Source: Cryptomeria japonica (lineage: Eukaryota; Streptophyta; Pinopsida; Cupressales; Cupressaceae). From it: a stretch of 64,000 nt of DNA. Position 1 is the first letter of the stretch. Every line of letters starts with the position of its first letter. The stretch covers positions 239,120,422-239,184,421 of the forward strand of contig NC_081406.1 in assembly GCF_030272615.1 (NCBI RefSeq). Reading direction: 5' to 3'. The notes under the pieces were generated by a model, which saw nothing but the letters and a program-made list of their open reading frames with translations, ran no database searches and was not told where the DNA came from. Of the stretch, positions 12,279 through 24,888 are shown piece after piece. The position numbers and the translations under genes were made by a program.

Positions 12279-15200
12279 TGTTAGCGACTTTTCTTGCTAC
12301 CTTCAGTCCTAAGGAGATAAACAACACCAGACTATGGGATTGGCAATCTAGTACATGGCATCAACACTATCAAAAGATTGAAGACAAGAAAAGGTAATTG
12401 AACAAGGATATACAAGCCTTCTACTCTTCAAGATCCACTACACTCGAGAGGGTGTTGCTATTGTAGGTCTAAAAATGATAAACTTGTACAAACTAGCTAG
12501 CATACCTATCTTACCAAGGTGGATAGTTCTCAGATGCATGACAATGGGCACTTGACATTTCAACATTACTTGAGCATAATACCATTTTTCTCCATAAGAA
12601 ATACTGAGAACAAAGACTAAACTAATCCTACTCCTACAACATAAAGGAAAAATAGAAATGAAATGATTTTGATAATATATGGAAGCAATTGAACCAGAAC
12701 TTGTAAAAAAATGACCAATGCCAAAGAGAGGGTAGCAGAGTCACATAAAGTTTCACCTATATTGTTACATACAAGCATGTCTTGAAAGTCTTTTGAATGT
12801 TATTAACTTATAATAACAAGACTACTAAAACAATATTCAAACATTCATACTTAATGATCCACTTGAAAAAATATAGAATCTTGTTGCATCCATGAAAGCA
12901 TTTACTCCATTCCTTGAAAAGAAGGCAATCATAAAACACAACTCAGAGCAGCAAATCTGCTTAAACAATGACCATAATACTTTATTATTTCATTCAAAGA
13001 AATATACATTCTCAGCTGGAGACAAACATTTGATAAGATAAAGTTGTTAAGCACATTTCAAGACACAAAAAATTCACAACTAAGATTAACTTTTAGAAAC
13101 CTGCACCTAACTAAGAAACACCTTACAATATTCTTTACAATACTATCTACCTTAGGAAAAAATCAGGTTTGGAACCAATCAAAATGAGGAGAAAAAGTGA
13201 ATAGGTAGACAAAAGATAAAACCTAAAGAAAACCCTAGAAGGCATCACAGAATGACACATGTCCTATATCTATTGTCTTCAAATCTGAATCTTCCCTTTC
13301 TCCTCTAAAATGGGTCTACAACTTGCACTCAAAATCTAAATGTGACCTTTCAAAATATGGAGGAAACAACTTGCAGTAGTTGTCACATTCAACATTGCTC
13401 ATCAACCCAAATTTGCCATATTTGTATCACTACAACCTTGCTGGAAATTTGGCCAAAATCTGAAAATTGCCTTTATCAGCACTTGTCAATTCACTTTTCT
13501 ACGCATACCTTCCTTTTTAAAAAAAGGAAAAACCCCCCCTGACTGAACGTACCCTTTCACTTCTATTTTTCAAAACTAAAAAATCCCCCTTTTGTGAAAA
13601 CCAATTTTTACTTTTACCAATTCTTTTCACTTGGCTGGAAATAACCAAAGGTTGTTTCTCTATGCGAATGATTCCCAGGTTAAATAAAAATGACTCACCT
13701 TGCACAAAGCCACATAGTGAACAATGAATTTTCCTCTTTCTCAAAATATTCTTTCAAGTTCCTTGGAATTGCCCGTTTGTTGTAATATGCACCCTCAATG
13801 AAAATATTTTCCATTTTCGAGCATAATGACACCCATTTCACCTTTTTACTGGCTACTATATTCTTGCAAACTGATTTTTCTTTAATTTCATATCCTATAC
13901 ACCTAGATATCACTTTGTCATAACATTTGAACACTTAGTTCCCAGTTTAATCCCATTTGTCCCTTATGATATGATGAATAGAAGCACACTATTCCAACAC
14001 ACCCATATCATCAGAGATCATAGCTTTTAGCGAGATATGTTTCTTTGAAGTACTAATCAGACAATCTTCATACTTAAATCCATCGAATATGGGAGAGAAA
14101 AAACTCACACAACAACCACATAGGTTTTATTGTTTGCAATAGCCAACATACCCATGCGAATACAGATTCACACCGTCACAACTTCCTTTCTCTGTCATTC
14201 GTGAACTCAAAAATTAGTGCTAAGCAAAATCTTCGCTGCAAAGCCGTTGATGATCAAATCCCCCATCTTTGATGATAATCATTCGACATTCTCACTATCG
14301 TCCCCAGAAACAACATTATTGCAAACAAGTCCTTGGAGATCACATGAGTAACGTCAGATAACACTGCATCGAGCACCTCTTCTCTTTGACCCTAAAAATA
14401 TATGGTTCAAAATCCACACTTGAAAACCAACATATATATTTAACTATCAATGACACAAGACCACATTCACTAAGCCCTCAATGACAATGGGCATTTGTGA
14501 TTTACCCAAATTTCCCACGCACAAGCATAAATATTCAAATGATGAATCAAACAACCCACATGCTTTGTTTATGTCTTCCATATTTGCGTTCTTCAACAAA
14601 AGCTTCAATCACCTACCATTCACCCTAAGACATCATTGATGCAATCGTACATATCTTGCAACTTTTGAATCGATACCCTATGTTGCCTCTGATCTTCTCC
14701 AAGAATATTTCTGCATAACCTCTCACGTTGTCCTTGAGGAAATTGAAAACATTTCATATAACTTGGATAACCTTGCTGAAATTTATCTATGCAACAGAAC
14801 CAAGTGATATGAATTTTTCACAAACCCTAAAGATTGGAGTATCTCCTACATGCTTTACCTGCACCTTTGATTTTTATCCTTTTTTTAACCTTGAAACTTG
14901 TACCACATGACAATATCCCATGCCTAGGGAATACGCGGGATAACAAGAGGAGACCCCACCACTTTGCACATCACTTTGGTCTTTATCCCATGCAGTTCTT
15001 GGCCTGACCTATTTCATGTGTGGGACAAGCGCTCACTCTCCTCCGCCAAACCCAATCTTATCTTGCGAGTCCAATTTGCATGTCCCTAGAGAGCATGGGA
15101 TAATAAAGAATCCCCCCCACATGCTTGAATCCTTATCTTGTGACTTGGTTGCAGCTCCTACTGGGACCCGCGAGGTAAGACTTCACCCTTTTCCTTTTTG

Positions 15201-16389
15201 CATTAGACATCCTCTTATCCCATTGAGTATTTTTCCTTTCAAACTCACTGTGCATGAAAAGAAATGAATTATTTGAGACTCCAAATGATTTAGGGAAGGT
15301 GAAAATCTTTTTTGCGAGGGCCCACCAATATCAACCAATGGGCAACATTTAAAGATTCAAGTCATTATTGAAGTAACCTTTAAAATCTATTTATCTCAAG
15401 AGCTCTTGTTGCCAAATATCTACAATAAGCTCTTGTTGCCAAATATCTACAATAAAATGAGTTTAGCCTATCGATCTTTCCCTCTTGAAAGCATTGTGAA
15501 AACTTGAGCAACCTCCTTATATTAAATCATTGGAAAAATGATTTAATAAATTTTAATTTTTACCCCATTAAATAAACACTCAATAAATAAAATTAATGAT
15601 TTATAACACTTAAACCCATTGCTCTTAAATTCAATATTATTTTAATCAATGTAATTAGAAATAATATATGTTTAATCCTTGAAACCCAAATGGTTACACT
15701 GTGCATCAACCTTAGTCAGGCCCAAAGCGGGCTCATCTACAATAAAATTGGTTTTCGTGCAACTAACCTGCTGAACATGCTCTGATTCACTGTCCTAAAG
15801 TGTCCTGAATTCGAGAAATTGAAAGAGAAACTATCAATTTTGACATTTTTGCAACTTTAACACATGGCTGAAAACACCCAAGGATCCTCTAGAACTGGCT
15901 TAAAAAACTGACCAAAACACCCGACCAAGGCATGGGAGTTGGCACATTGATACTATGTAAAACACAAAATTTGGTGCATTTGACGGATCATCAAAACGAC
16001 ATCCGAGTCAAAATTTATTCATTGTCAAATTTGCCTACTCAAGCTTTTCTGAATTTGAAACTGTGGAGTCAACCTAAGTAGCACTCTAACCCTAATTTGA
16101 AAAAATATCAAATCATTACTTCACGAGCCGCCACTTGGTACACTGGTTCATCAATATACCCTGAAGACGTGTGCATGCGTGTTTTACTTGAATAGGTCAC
16201 ATTTGAAATTTATTCACCCTCAAAATTGGCCTCTGTGAAAATTTGGAAATTGCTAGTTGCAAAACCCTAAAAATGTTCGTTAGGAATGAGCTTCAAATAC
16301 TAAGCAAATGACGAGATGGGGGGCTACAAACTGGGGATATGATAGATAATTCTATAGAGAATAATGGGGTACAATTCATTTGAAGTGCA
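12279..16389 (-). repeat. Element D left (3') LTR
   Basis: A 4.1-kb LTR. On the minus strand it begins TGCACTTCAAATG (16389) and ends GCTAACA (12279), giving TG...CA ends. It matches 27404-31241 in the same orientation. About 240 bp around 12873-13108 are absent from the right copy, and a 27-bp unit containing CTCTTGTTGCCAAATATC is doubled at 15402-15455 here but single on the right. Open frames inside (13342-13934, 14728-15267) are LTR shadows with no domain. Confidence 0.88.
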
Positions 16390-17164
16390 GGTCAACTAGG
16401 CATGAAATATGAAATTTCAAAGCGGCCCTCAAACTGTTGTTTGACAATGTTCAGTTGCAGAACTAAACTTTTAACAAACGTAATGGGCTTGGGAAACTGA
16501 TCAAATGGATTCATGGTATTTAGCCACTTGGCATAGGGCTTAAAAAAACTATAGGGAATCATGATAAACTCTCTTTTTAGCTTGACAATCAACTGGCGCA
16601 AAGATACAAGGCCTCAAACAAGCTACTCTGAAAAATGTTGAAAGGTGCAAAATGCAGACCTAACCTCAAGACCTCCAAAGGAGACTTTAAAAATGCATCA
16701 TAATTGATTGTGGGAGGTTGAAAATAGGTATATGTCATCTCTATAAGGTGTATAAAAATCCTCCAAGAGGAATTTGCATGAAACGAAACTGGTGCAAAAT
16801 GACAAGCTCTCAAACTAAGAAACTTAGGCTTACCACACAGGGTCAAAACTGAGCGCAATTTGATAAAATTTTACATGGGACATAAAAAATCAGGCATGAA
16901 TTTTTGAGTCCTAACAGTGGCTCTTTCTCGGGGATGCATGCTCATTTCGGGTATAGCAAGAATTTAGATCTCTGGAGGAGTAGACTGAGTGCCAACTCCA
17001 TTTGGCCACTCTACCAGTGTACGCATCACTCTAAAAATATGATATTAAAAATCAGTGGGTGGTCCCGGACCTCCAAACATGTAGAACCAAAATTTACCCC
17101 TATCAAAGATATGACACCCCTCTAATTTTATTATGCCCAATCTGAAGTAAACACTGGAAACACA
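16390..17164 (-). other. Element D untranslated 3' internal region
   Basis: Between the acidic gag tail (ending at 17165) and the 3' LTR on the minus strand. Only short frames without domains (16392-16858, 16904-17125). No clear polypurine tract lies at the LTR border; the minus sequence before TGCACTTC is GTTGACC, which is unusual and may be decayed. Confidence 0.5.
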
Positions 17165-17935
17165 CTAATCATAGCCAAAACCATTCATACGAGTAGTTGG
17201 TGCTTCATTCATATTGCTGCTATCCTTACCTTGGTTACCTTGCAATGCATATCCACCCAACTGCTGAATGCATTCATCATAAGACAACACATGGTTGCCA
17301 TGCTCTTTGATAGACACACATCCATATTCATTGTAGCATCCATCATGACATACCTTTGATGCATGGTTGATTAAGTAGGCACATGGTTGTACCAAAAATT
17401 GAGAAGACACATGCACTCCCTCATTGTCAACATTAGGGATCCCAACCTCATAACCAAACAGAATATCCAATTCATCTTTTGAATCTTCTTGCATATGCAT
17501 GCATGGGCCTTCATCAAAAAGTTCATTCATGCCTAGCAAGCTCTCCTCATCAAAATCAAAATGTGAATCCTTTTGATAATGATCAATATAATGGATCTCA
17601 TATGCATAGTTATCTTCAACTATATAGACCTCTAAATCACCATCATTCACCACACTTTTCAAGCTCATCACAACTATCATCTTGAGGTTCGCAAATTTTT
17701 ATGCCTTACTAGGCATTGCTGGTGTCTTTCATGTCATGGGCATAGCTTACGTTGGCCAAAGAATATTGCCAATCAAGGCAACTACTGGTCTCACTATCTG
17801 ACTCAACAAAAGAATCTAAAATCTCTATTATATCATTAGGTTCTGTGGTATAATGGTCTTGTATGATTTGTGCTTCTTGTTCATCCATGATACATAGGTA
17901 AATCATCCCACGAAGAACATGAAGTATCAATTGGC
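17165..17935 (-). pseudogene. gag: Element D gag tail, distal part
   Basis: Two minus-strand frames (17709-17930 and 17165-17680) that continue the acidic tail of D's gag on the far side of Copia element C. The protein is rich in Asp, Glu, Tyr, His and Asn, with phrases such as IIEILDSFVESDSETSS and HFDFDEESLLGMNELFDE. It resembles the composition of the 24889-25502 part. A frame change lies between the two pieces near 17690, with stops at the join. No catalytic motif is seen; the tail may be a spacer in a large gag-like protein. Confidence 0.6.
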
Positions 17936-19150
17936 AATTCAGAGGAATTGATTATGTGTTGCATTGATGTTTTGTCATTGATGTCAACAATAGTTGTTTT
18001 GTTGTCTACCGACTTCCGATAGAGTGGTTGGTTTTTGATGTTGATCAGGAGATTGGTCTTTGATTTGGTCCATCTTGTGGAATTGGCTTGGATTGGTTAT
18101 TCGTGTGTTCTTGATGCATATCACATTCAGTTGTTTTGGGATTTGATGATCTGGATGCTATTATTTATTCTAGCAAGCCTTTTGGTCACCAGTAAGGGTT
18201 TTACCGATAGGGCTTTGATGAATATCTTTTGATGAATCTGATAATTGGTGTTGGTGAGACTTCTAGAAGGTTATTAGGATGGTGATGGTTATCATGTTCA
18301 TGTTTGAGTTGATTTTGGTCTCTCATTTGGCTTATGACGACCTATTTTGGGTCCAGTGTTATTCTACTAGGTTATGGACCGGTTTATGTAATGTGTTGTT
18401 TGATGCTCTTGATGCATCACCGATTGGATTTATTGTTTGGTTTATGATGTTTCGGTCCTAGGCTGATTTGGTTTATCATTGGTTTGCAGGAATATGTAAC
18501 AGATCTATTGTATTATCTTTTAGGTGGTTGACCTAATTGTTTAGGTCACATGTTGGTATAAATATGATGTAAGATCTCTTTGTAGATCGGTGATCATGGG
18601 TTATAGGATTATCTTTGTGTGAATAAAGTTGTAATCATATGCAGAGGTTTTGGTTGATCATAGGTGATCAAATTGGGTTTGTGTAAGAGGTTTAAGACCT
18701 CTGATATTGAGCTTAACTGGAATTGTACTCATGCATAGGAGATGCTATTCTTGCAGTTCACTCATCTTTCTGGATTGTAGTCTAAATTTCTTTGTAGTTA
18801 GTGAGGCTCCTTTTGTGATGAGCAGTGTGGTCTAGGCAGTGTGCCTTCCTACATGTGTAGGCCCCTCTTATTGTAATCACATACTTGCTATAGAAGTATT
18901 ATCTGACTATGGGTAGGCTTGCCACCGTGGTTTTTCCCTTTACCGAGTATTCCACACACAAATCTTGGTGTTATGTGTTATAAATGGTTGGTTAATTGTT
19001 CTGTGATTTATGTTTATGCTTAACTATTATATATGCTATTCCAGTATTTGGTTTATGCATTCTGGTAGAAGGTTTTGTGAGCTTAAAGTTTTATAATCTG
19101 TTGAGAACTAATTCATCCCCCCTCCCAGTTTTCCATCGGTTATCCTAACA
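17929..19150 (+). repeat. Element C 5' LTR
   Basis: About 1.22 kb, ending TATCCTAACA. Matches 23679-24888. It contains the shared Copia LTR blocks: CCTACATGTGTAGG (near 18848), CCACCGTGGTTTTTCCC (18922-18938) and a C tract near the end (ATTCATCCCCCCTCCC). Confidence 0.88.
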
Positions 19151-19170
19151 ATTGGCATTAGAGCTTGGTC
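19151..19170 (+). other. Element C primer-binding site
   Basis: ATTGGCATTAGAGCTTGGTC directly follows the LTR end. It resembles the initiator-Met tRNA complement TGGTATCAGAGC used by many Copia elements. Confidence 0.8.
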
Positions 19171-19206
19171 ATCTTTGTAGAAGCTTAACCACTTGAGGAA
19201 GATCCT

Positions 19207-19368
19207 ATGGCAACTAATAATTCAATTGCATCTATTTTCTGGAGAGAAACCCCTAAGCTTAATTCAACAAATTACAGAGTATGGAAGATTCAGATGGAGA
19301 CTCATTTGAGACATGTATTGGGAAAGAAATTTGGAAGATCACGGAGAAAGGCTATACTCCTCATAATC
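19207..19368 (+). pseudogene. gag: Copia gag N terminus (element C)
   Basis: Starts MATNNSIASIF and continues KLNSTNYRVWKIQMETHL, typical of the first 40 residues of Copia Gag (the NYxxWKxxMxxxL pattern). A frameshift near 19320 moves the reading to the +1-type phase, where the expected GYTPHN is reached at the insertion point. The solo LTR at 19369 then cuts the frame; it resumes at 20806. In intact elements Gag forms the particle shell in the cytoplasm. Confidence 0.85.
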
Positions 19369-20805
19369 TGTAATGTCCCCTCATGGGTCTAGGCATACTT
19401 TAACCATAATTAATCAATTTCAATAGACTTATGAATCAACTAAATATATTAGGAAACAATTCCACCTTAACATGCATCAAATCAGTGATAGTCCGTAGTT
19501 CAATCAATTAAATATTAATAAATAAATTGTTCATCTCTTAAACATCCATAGTTCTTAATGTAAGTATCAAACCAAATGTAATGTCCCCTATTAGGAACAT
19601 CCCCCTTTCCAACTTCTTAAACACAAGTAGTTGTAATAGAAAAACATATTCTTCTTCCTAATATTAACTTAAGAATTCTTCTGATTTATATTCTAATATT
19701 TATTTGTTTGACCAAACATTATTTTATATATTTATATATTATTATTATTATATTCCTTTGCAGAACATTTCTTAGTCAATATTATTATAATAATAACTAT
19801 TGTACTATTATCAGTATTTATTATAATTATTATATTATTATCAATATTTATTTATTTGTTTATTATAATTTATTAATATTTTACCTCATTAATACCAATT
19901 AAGTGCATCCCACACATTGCTGAACTGATACCCACACATATTACTGTGAGTAGGGATGTTATTGCCTGTAACTTTTTGACAGTTTCTGATTCTATCAACA
20001 TTTTTTCCTTTTTGTCCTCCCTTGTCTTATTCCCCAAAAGTCTGCTCCAAACTTAGAAAAATAACCCCAAGAACAAAGGTGTTATTGATTGTCCTTCTTT
20101 TATGAGCACATACTATAATCATTTCCCATCTATTCAGTGATTGCAGATGATATCCTCCTTTGGACAATCTTGTTGACTCTTAATATCTTTATCTTTTCGT
20201 CGTGCTCTCCTTAGGGAAGATCAGGCTCCTTTATCCCTACGGAAGAGGCACATTCTCTCTTTGGAGGGTGGCACTGATTTGCCCAAAGGCTGCGTGCCTT
20301 TTCTTCACACCCCACCAAGACCAAGAGTCATGTGGGTTGCAGCCTAAATACTTACTAACAATAAGGCCATATAGATAGAATAACATTTGATTATAAATAA
20401 GCCTATGAACTATATTATAATAAATATATGATCACTACCAATTGGAATTTGTAAATAACAATTTTGTAATAACATATGAATTTATGGAATGATGAAAATA
20501 ATTAAAAATAATTAAACATTTAGATTATAATTATGAATAAATAGTATATAAGGAGCTATATCTATATTTCAGAATTTGAACTATTGTATTTACAATAAGA
20601 ATATGTAAATTATGTTTATAATATAATGATTTATTTTTTTATTTAAATATTTCAAGAATATTATTAGTAATAAATATTAATTAAATAATAATATTTTATT
20701 AATAAATAAATTTTAAGTAATCATTCATTAATAGATATTATATTAATTAATAATAATAATTATTTCATTTAGGTTATGTATAAAGATCAAGGAGGGAACA
20801 TGACA
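19369..20805 (+). mobile_element. Solo LTR inserted in Copia gag
   Basis: A 1.44-kb insert that starts TGTAATGTCCCC and ends GGGAACATGACA; the two ends are imperfect inverted repeats with TG...CA. Left flank TAATC and right flank CAATT look like a decayed 5-bp duplication of TAATT. Removing the insert joins the gag frame exactly (GYTPHN followed by SASGNPPLTSLDK). There is no internal coding, so it is a solo LTR, probably gypsy by its TGTAATGTCC start. It includes two very AT-rich stretches (19690-19890 and 20340-20790). The 19708-19902 frame is a low-complexity artefact. Confidence 0.85.
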
Positions 20806-21350
20806 CAATTCGGCATCTGGAAAATCCTCCTCTGACAAGCTTGGATAAGGACATTGAAAATGATTGTAGAGCTAAAGAAGCACTCTTGAGCGCACTTTCT
20901 AATCAACAAATAATGGGATTAAGTGAACAATCAAATGTGAAGGCTATATGGGATAAGTTGGAATCTTTGAATGAAGGTGACCCTACTAGTAAAATTGCTA
21001 AACTTGATGGTTATCGGGTGAGGTATGAGAACCTGAAGATGGAAGAAGATGAAAGGATTACTACGCTTATGGAAAGAGTTAATGAAATTGTTATGGGAAT
21101 TCAATGTTGTGATGGATCTTTGAGTGAAGATGAGATTGTATCTAAAGTATTGAGATCTTTGCCACCACCTTACAAGATGAAGGCTACTACAATTAATGAG
21201 TTGAGAACAATGACTAACACTTCTGTTATCAGGGATACTTTGACAGGAAAATTATCTGCTTTTGAGCTTGAAGAATTTGGTCCTCAAGGAGTTGCAAAGA
21301 TTGAATTTGCTTTTCATGCACCTACATCATCAACTGGCAAGAGTGATTAG
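20806..21350 (+). pseudogene. gag: Copia gag, main domain (element C)
   Basis: The 169-codon frame from 20841 is a typical Copia Gag polyprotein domain (UBN2/retrotran_gag family): ECRAKEALLSALSNQ-like start (here DCRAKEALLSALSNQQ), VKAIWDKLESLNEGD, and the signature VNEIVMGIQCCDGSLSEDE with KVLRSLPPPYK. It continues the frame that the solo LTR split. The stop at 21348-21350 precedes the zinc-knuckle region in the same sense, and looks like a mutation rather than the natural Gag end. Confidence 0.92.
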
Positions 21351-22133
21351 AAAGCTTTATATGCAAAGGAACTAGATGAAATGAAGAAAGAAGATGAATA
21401 GTTTGAGCAACTGGAAGCCCTATTTTCTAGAAGAGTACCAAAAGGTCCCACTAGAAGTAAGTATGAAGGAAAATCACCTTTTAAATGTTTTGCATGTAAT
21501 AAGATAGGTCATTTTACATCTAGATGTTCCGAGAGGAATTCAAGATTTGAAGAGAAAGCTAGAATATCTTTTAGGCCTAACCATGATTATTAGAACAACA
21601 ATAAGTATAGGAGAAACAAGGATAAATCATGTTACTATGCGGATGAGGAAGGCGTAACCGATTCCAATGATGAATCGACACAAGATTCAGCTAGTGGATC
21701 TAATAGTGGTAAGGAATGGGTATTTCTGGCTATTAAGGAAGAGCTCTGATACTTGCTATTCAAAATGAGGAAAAGGCCCTTGCCACTAAAATTGAAGACA
21801 AGGATGAATGGGTGATAGACAGTGGATGTTCACATCATATGACTAGAGATAAAAGGAATTTTTTTATCTTTGCGAGAATTTGATGGTGGACTGGTTAGAT
21901 TTGGAGATGACAAAGCATGCATGATTAGAGGAAGAGGAACTATATCATTGGATGGTTAGCATAATACTGATAATATTTATTATGTTGAAGGGTTAAGGCA
22001 TAACATTTTGAGTGTAGGACAGTTGGTGGATAAGGGATTTCAATTACAGTTCAAGGATGGAAAATGCAAAATGATTAATAGATCTGGTTTGGAGATTGCA
22101 GCTAGTACATAGACTAAAGGTAACATCTTTAAT
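21351..22133 (+). pseudogene. pol: Copia zinc knuckle and protease (element C)
   Basis: A CCHC knuckle CFACNKIGHFTSRC is encoded at 21486-21527, for nucleic-acid binding by Gag. Downstream, 21812-21845 encodes VIDSGCSHHMT, the Copia retropepsin active site with DSG intact. Several frameshifts and stops follow (for example near 21880 and 22110), then NILSVGQLVDKGFQL, the typical end of the protease-linker region. The region is clearly dead as a reading frame. Confidence 0.85.
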
Positions 22134-22825
22134 TTGAACTCCCTTGAGAAAACATGTTTGATTGCACAAATTGATGAGAGTTGGCTATGGCATAAGAGGT
22201 TGTGTCATGTGAATTTTGATTGCATTGTAAAGATTAGTTCAACTAAGGCTGTTAGAGATATACCTAAGATTGTGAAGCCCTATAATCCGGTATGTAAGGA
22301 ATGTCAATTGGGAAAGCATGTCAGAACTTCTTTTAAGAGTATACAAGACAAATCTAATGATGTTCTTGATCTTATTCATACTGATTTATGTGGTCCTGCT
22401 AGAATTAAAAGGTTTCAGGGTGATAGATATTTTATGCTAATCATTGATGACTATTCTAGAATGATGTGGGTTACTTTTTAAGGGAGAAATGTGAAGATTT
22501 TGAAAAGTTTAAGATTTTTAAAGCTAAAGTTGAGAGAGAGACATGGTTGAAGATTACATTCTTAAGGTAAAATCAAGGTGGTGAATTCACATTTGATGAA
22601 TTTAACAATTATTGTGAGAAGGATGGGATAAGGAGACAATTGTTTGCCCCCCAGACACCTCAGCAAAATGGTGTTGTTGAAATAAAGAATAGAACTATCT
22701 TGGATGGGGCTAGAACTATGATGATGGAAGCTAATTTGCCTCATATCTATTGGAGACAAGCTATAAGAATGACAATATACACATTCAACATAGTTCATAT
22801 CAAAGGAGACACCGATGCTGATTGA
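22134..22825 (+). pseudogene. pol: Copia integrase (element C)
   Basis: 22134-22481 encodes the pre-integrase zinc domain (WHKRLCHVNF ... CKECQLGK) and the start of the DDE core: the first catalytic Asp is in DLIHTDLCGP (codon 22383). The second, expected in SDQGGEF, is changed: stop at 22568-22570 and Asn at 22571-22573. The catalytic Glu is present in QQNGVVEIKNRT (codon 22679). After IYTFNIVHI the frame jumps to an RNase H-type sequence, so the end of integrase and all of reverse transcriptase are missing. The TGA at 22823-22825 replaces a conserved Trp (DADW). Confidence 0.88.
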
Positions 22826-23277
22826 GATGGAGATGTTGATGATTAGAAGAGCACATCTGGTGGAGCTTTCTTTCTTGGAAAGAAACTGTTTCATGGATCA
22901 GCAAGAAGTAGTCATGTACTTCTTTATCTACTGCTGAAGCTAAGTATGTTGCTGCTGCTAATAACTGTACAAAATTTTTATGGATGAAGCAAATGTTGAA
23001 GGATATAAGGGTTGATTGCAATGAACCAGCAGTTATTCACTATGATAACTCTACTGCTATTGATATATCAAAGAATTTGATATTTCATTCTAAGACTAAA
23101 CACATTTTTATCAAGTATAATTTTTTGAAGGAGAAGGTGGAAGCAAATGAAGTCAAACTGGTTTATGTGAACACTAAAGAGTAGATTGCAAATATCTTCA
23201 CTAAACCTTTGCCTAAGAAATCATTTGAGTACTTCAGAAATAGATTGGGAGTTTCTGCCCCTCTGGTAGAGACTTGA
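22826..23277 (+). pseudogene. pol: Copia RNase H and polyprotein end (element C)
   Basis: Starts with KSTSGGAFFLGKK, the conserved Copia RNase H entry. A shifted frame at 22984-23184 gives AVIHYDNSTAIDISKN and FHSKTKHI, then IANIFTKPLPKKSFEYF and the natural end near 23277. In the intact family this domain degrades RNA of the RNA-DNA hybrid. At least two frameshifts (near 22885 and 22925) and a stop at 23182-23184 break it. Confidence 0.87.
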
Positions 23278-23678
23278 GTGATGCTGATTGAAATCAGTTT
23301 GGTATAGATTTATCAGTGCTATCATTCATTCTAGATTGATGTGTCGATGCTACTACTCAGGGGGAGTAGTCAGCTTTGTGGTTCAAAGGTTTTATGATTT
23401 TTGTTTGATGTTTATGTCAGATTTTTGGCATTGATGTCAAAGGGGGAGAGATATATGTGAAAAGAAGAGTTTGAAAAGAAGAGTTTTATAGAGATATCAT
23501 TCACAAGGGAGTTTGGTCTTTGGTTTAGAACTTCATTTTCATATCATCTTGGAGAGTTTGTTGGATGTCTACCATTGGGGGAGACTTGTTTGGCATTTTC
23601 TTGCCACTTGTTTGGCATTTTCTTGGTGCTTGGATATTTTTCACATATAGTGTTGCCATCAATACCAAAGGGGGAGAT
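23278..23678 (+). other. Element C 3' untranslated region with polypurine tract
   Basis: No coding. It contains three G-rich purine strings: CAGGGGGAG (near 23360), AAAGGGGGAGAG (near 23440) and the LTR-proximal AAAGGGGGAGA at 23667-23677, which is the likely plus-strand primer. The phrase GTTGCCATCAATACCAAAG just before it recurs before the 3' LTR of element B. Confidence 0.8.
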
Positions 23679-24888
23679 TGTTGGCCATTTGGAGGAATTG
23701 ATTATGTGTTGCATTGATGTTTTGTCATTGATGTCAACACTAGATATTTTGTAGTCTACTGACTTCTGGTAGAGTGGTTGGTTTTTTATGTTGATCAAGA
23801 GATTGGTCTCTAGTTTGGTCTGGCTTGTGGAATTAGCTTGGATTGGTTATTCATGTGTTCCTGATGCATATCACATTTAGTTGGTTCAGGGTTTGATGAT
23901 ATGGATGCTATCATTTATTTTAGTAAGCCTTTTGGGCACTAGTAAGGGTTTTACTGGCAACGCTTTGATGAAGATCTTTTGATGAATCCAATAAGTGGTG
24001 TTGGTGAGGCTTCTAAAGGTTATCAAGATGCTGATGGTTATCATGTTTGTGTTCCAATTGATTGTGGTTTTTCATTTGGCTTATGGCAACCTATTTTGGT
24101 TCTAGTGTTATTCTGCTAGGTTATGGACCAGTTTATGTAATGTGTTGGTTGATTCTCCTGATGCGTCACTGGTTGGATTTATTGTTTGGTTTATGTTGTT
24201 TCTATCTTAGGCCAACTTGTTTTATCATATATTTGTAGGATTATGTAATGGATCTATTGTATTATCTTTTAGGTGGCCGACCTAATCGTTTAGGTCCTGG
24301 GTTGGTATAAATATGATGTAAGATCTCTTTGTAGATCAGTGGTCATGGGTTATAGGATTATCTATGTGTGAATAAAGTTGTAATCATATGTAAAGGTTTT
24401 GGTCAATCATAGGTGATCGAATTGGGTTTATGTAAGTGGTTTAAGACCTCTGGTATTGAGCTTAATCGAAACTGCACTCAGGTATAGGAGATGTTATTCT
24501 TGCAGTTCACTCATCTTTTTGGATTGTAGTTTGGATTTCTTTGTAGTCAGTGAGGTTCCTTTTGTGATGAGCAGTGTGCCTTCCTGCATGTGCAGGACCC
24601 TTTTATTGTAATGACATACTTGCTGCAGAAGTATTACTTGACTGTGGGTAGGATTCCCATTATGGTTTTTCCCTTTACTGGGTTTTCCACATACAAATAT
24701 TGGTGTTATGTGTTATGTATGGTTGGTTAATTGTTTTGTGATTTAATTTAATGCTTAACTATTATATCTGATATTCTGGTATTTGGTTTATGCATTCTAG
24801 TTGAAGGTTTTGTGAGCTTAAAGTTTTATAATCTATTGACAACTAATTCACTCTCCCCCCTCTCAATTGTCCACCAGTTATGCTAACA
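23679..24888 (+). repeat. Element C 3' LTR
   Basis: About 1.21 kb, starts TGTTGGCCATTTGG and ends TGCTAACA. Matches 17929-19150. Contains CCTGCATGTGCAGG (near 24586) and GGTTTTTCCC (24663-24672). The minus-strand frame 24843-25502 runs a short way into this LTR, which is an artefact of the junction. Confidence 0.92.

Larger units (their letters stand above)
17929..24888 (+). mobile_element. Copia element C lacking reverse transcriptase
   Basis: A 7.0-kb plus-strand Copia element with two ~1.2-kb LTRs, a Met-tRNA-type primer-binding site (ATTGGCATTAGAGC), gag, protease, integrase and RNase H remnants, and the polypurine tract AAAGGGGGAGA before the 3' LTR. Domain order is Copia-like (integrase before RNase H) but the reverse transcriptase is absent. 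AATTC occurs at both junctions (17936-17940 and 24889-24893), yet alignment of the LTRs suggests the 5' LTR starts at 17929 with its TG changed to AA, so the exact left edge is uncertain by about 12 bases. It interrupts D's gag tail. Confidence 0.9.

Noticed and set aside
19151-19170. tRNA-Met gene fragment
   Set aside because: The short tRNA-complementary strings at 2871, 19151, 32387 and 33078 each adjoin an LTR end and are primer-binding sites.
19708-19902. 64-codon Ile/Tyr/Asn-rich frame
   Set aside because: Pure AT-rich low complexity within a solo LTR.
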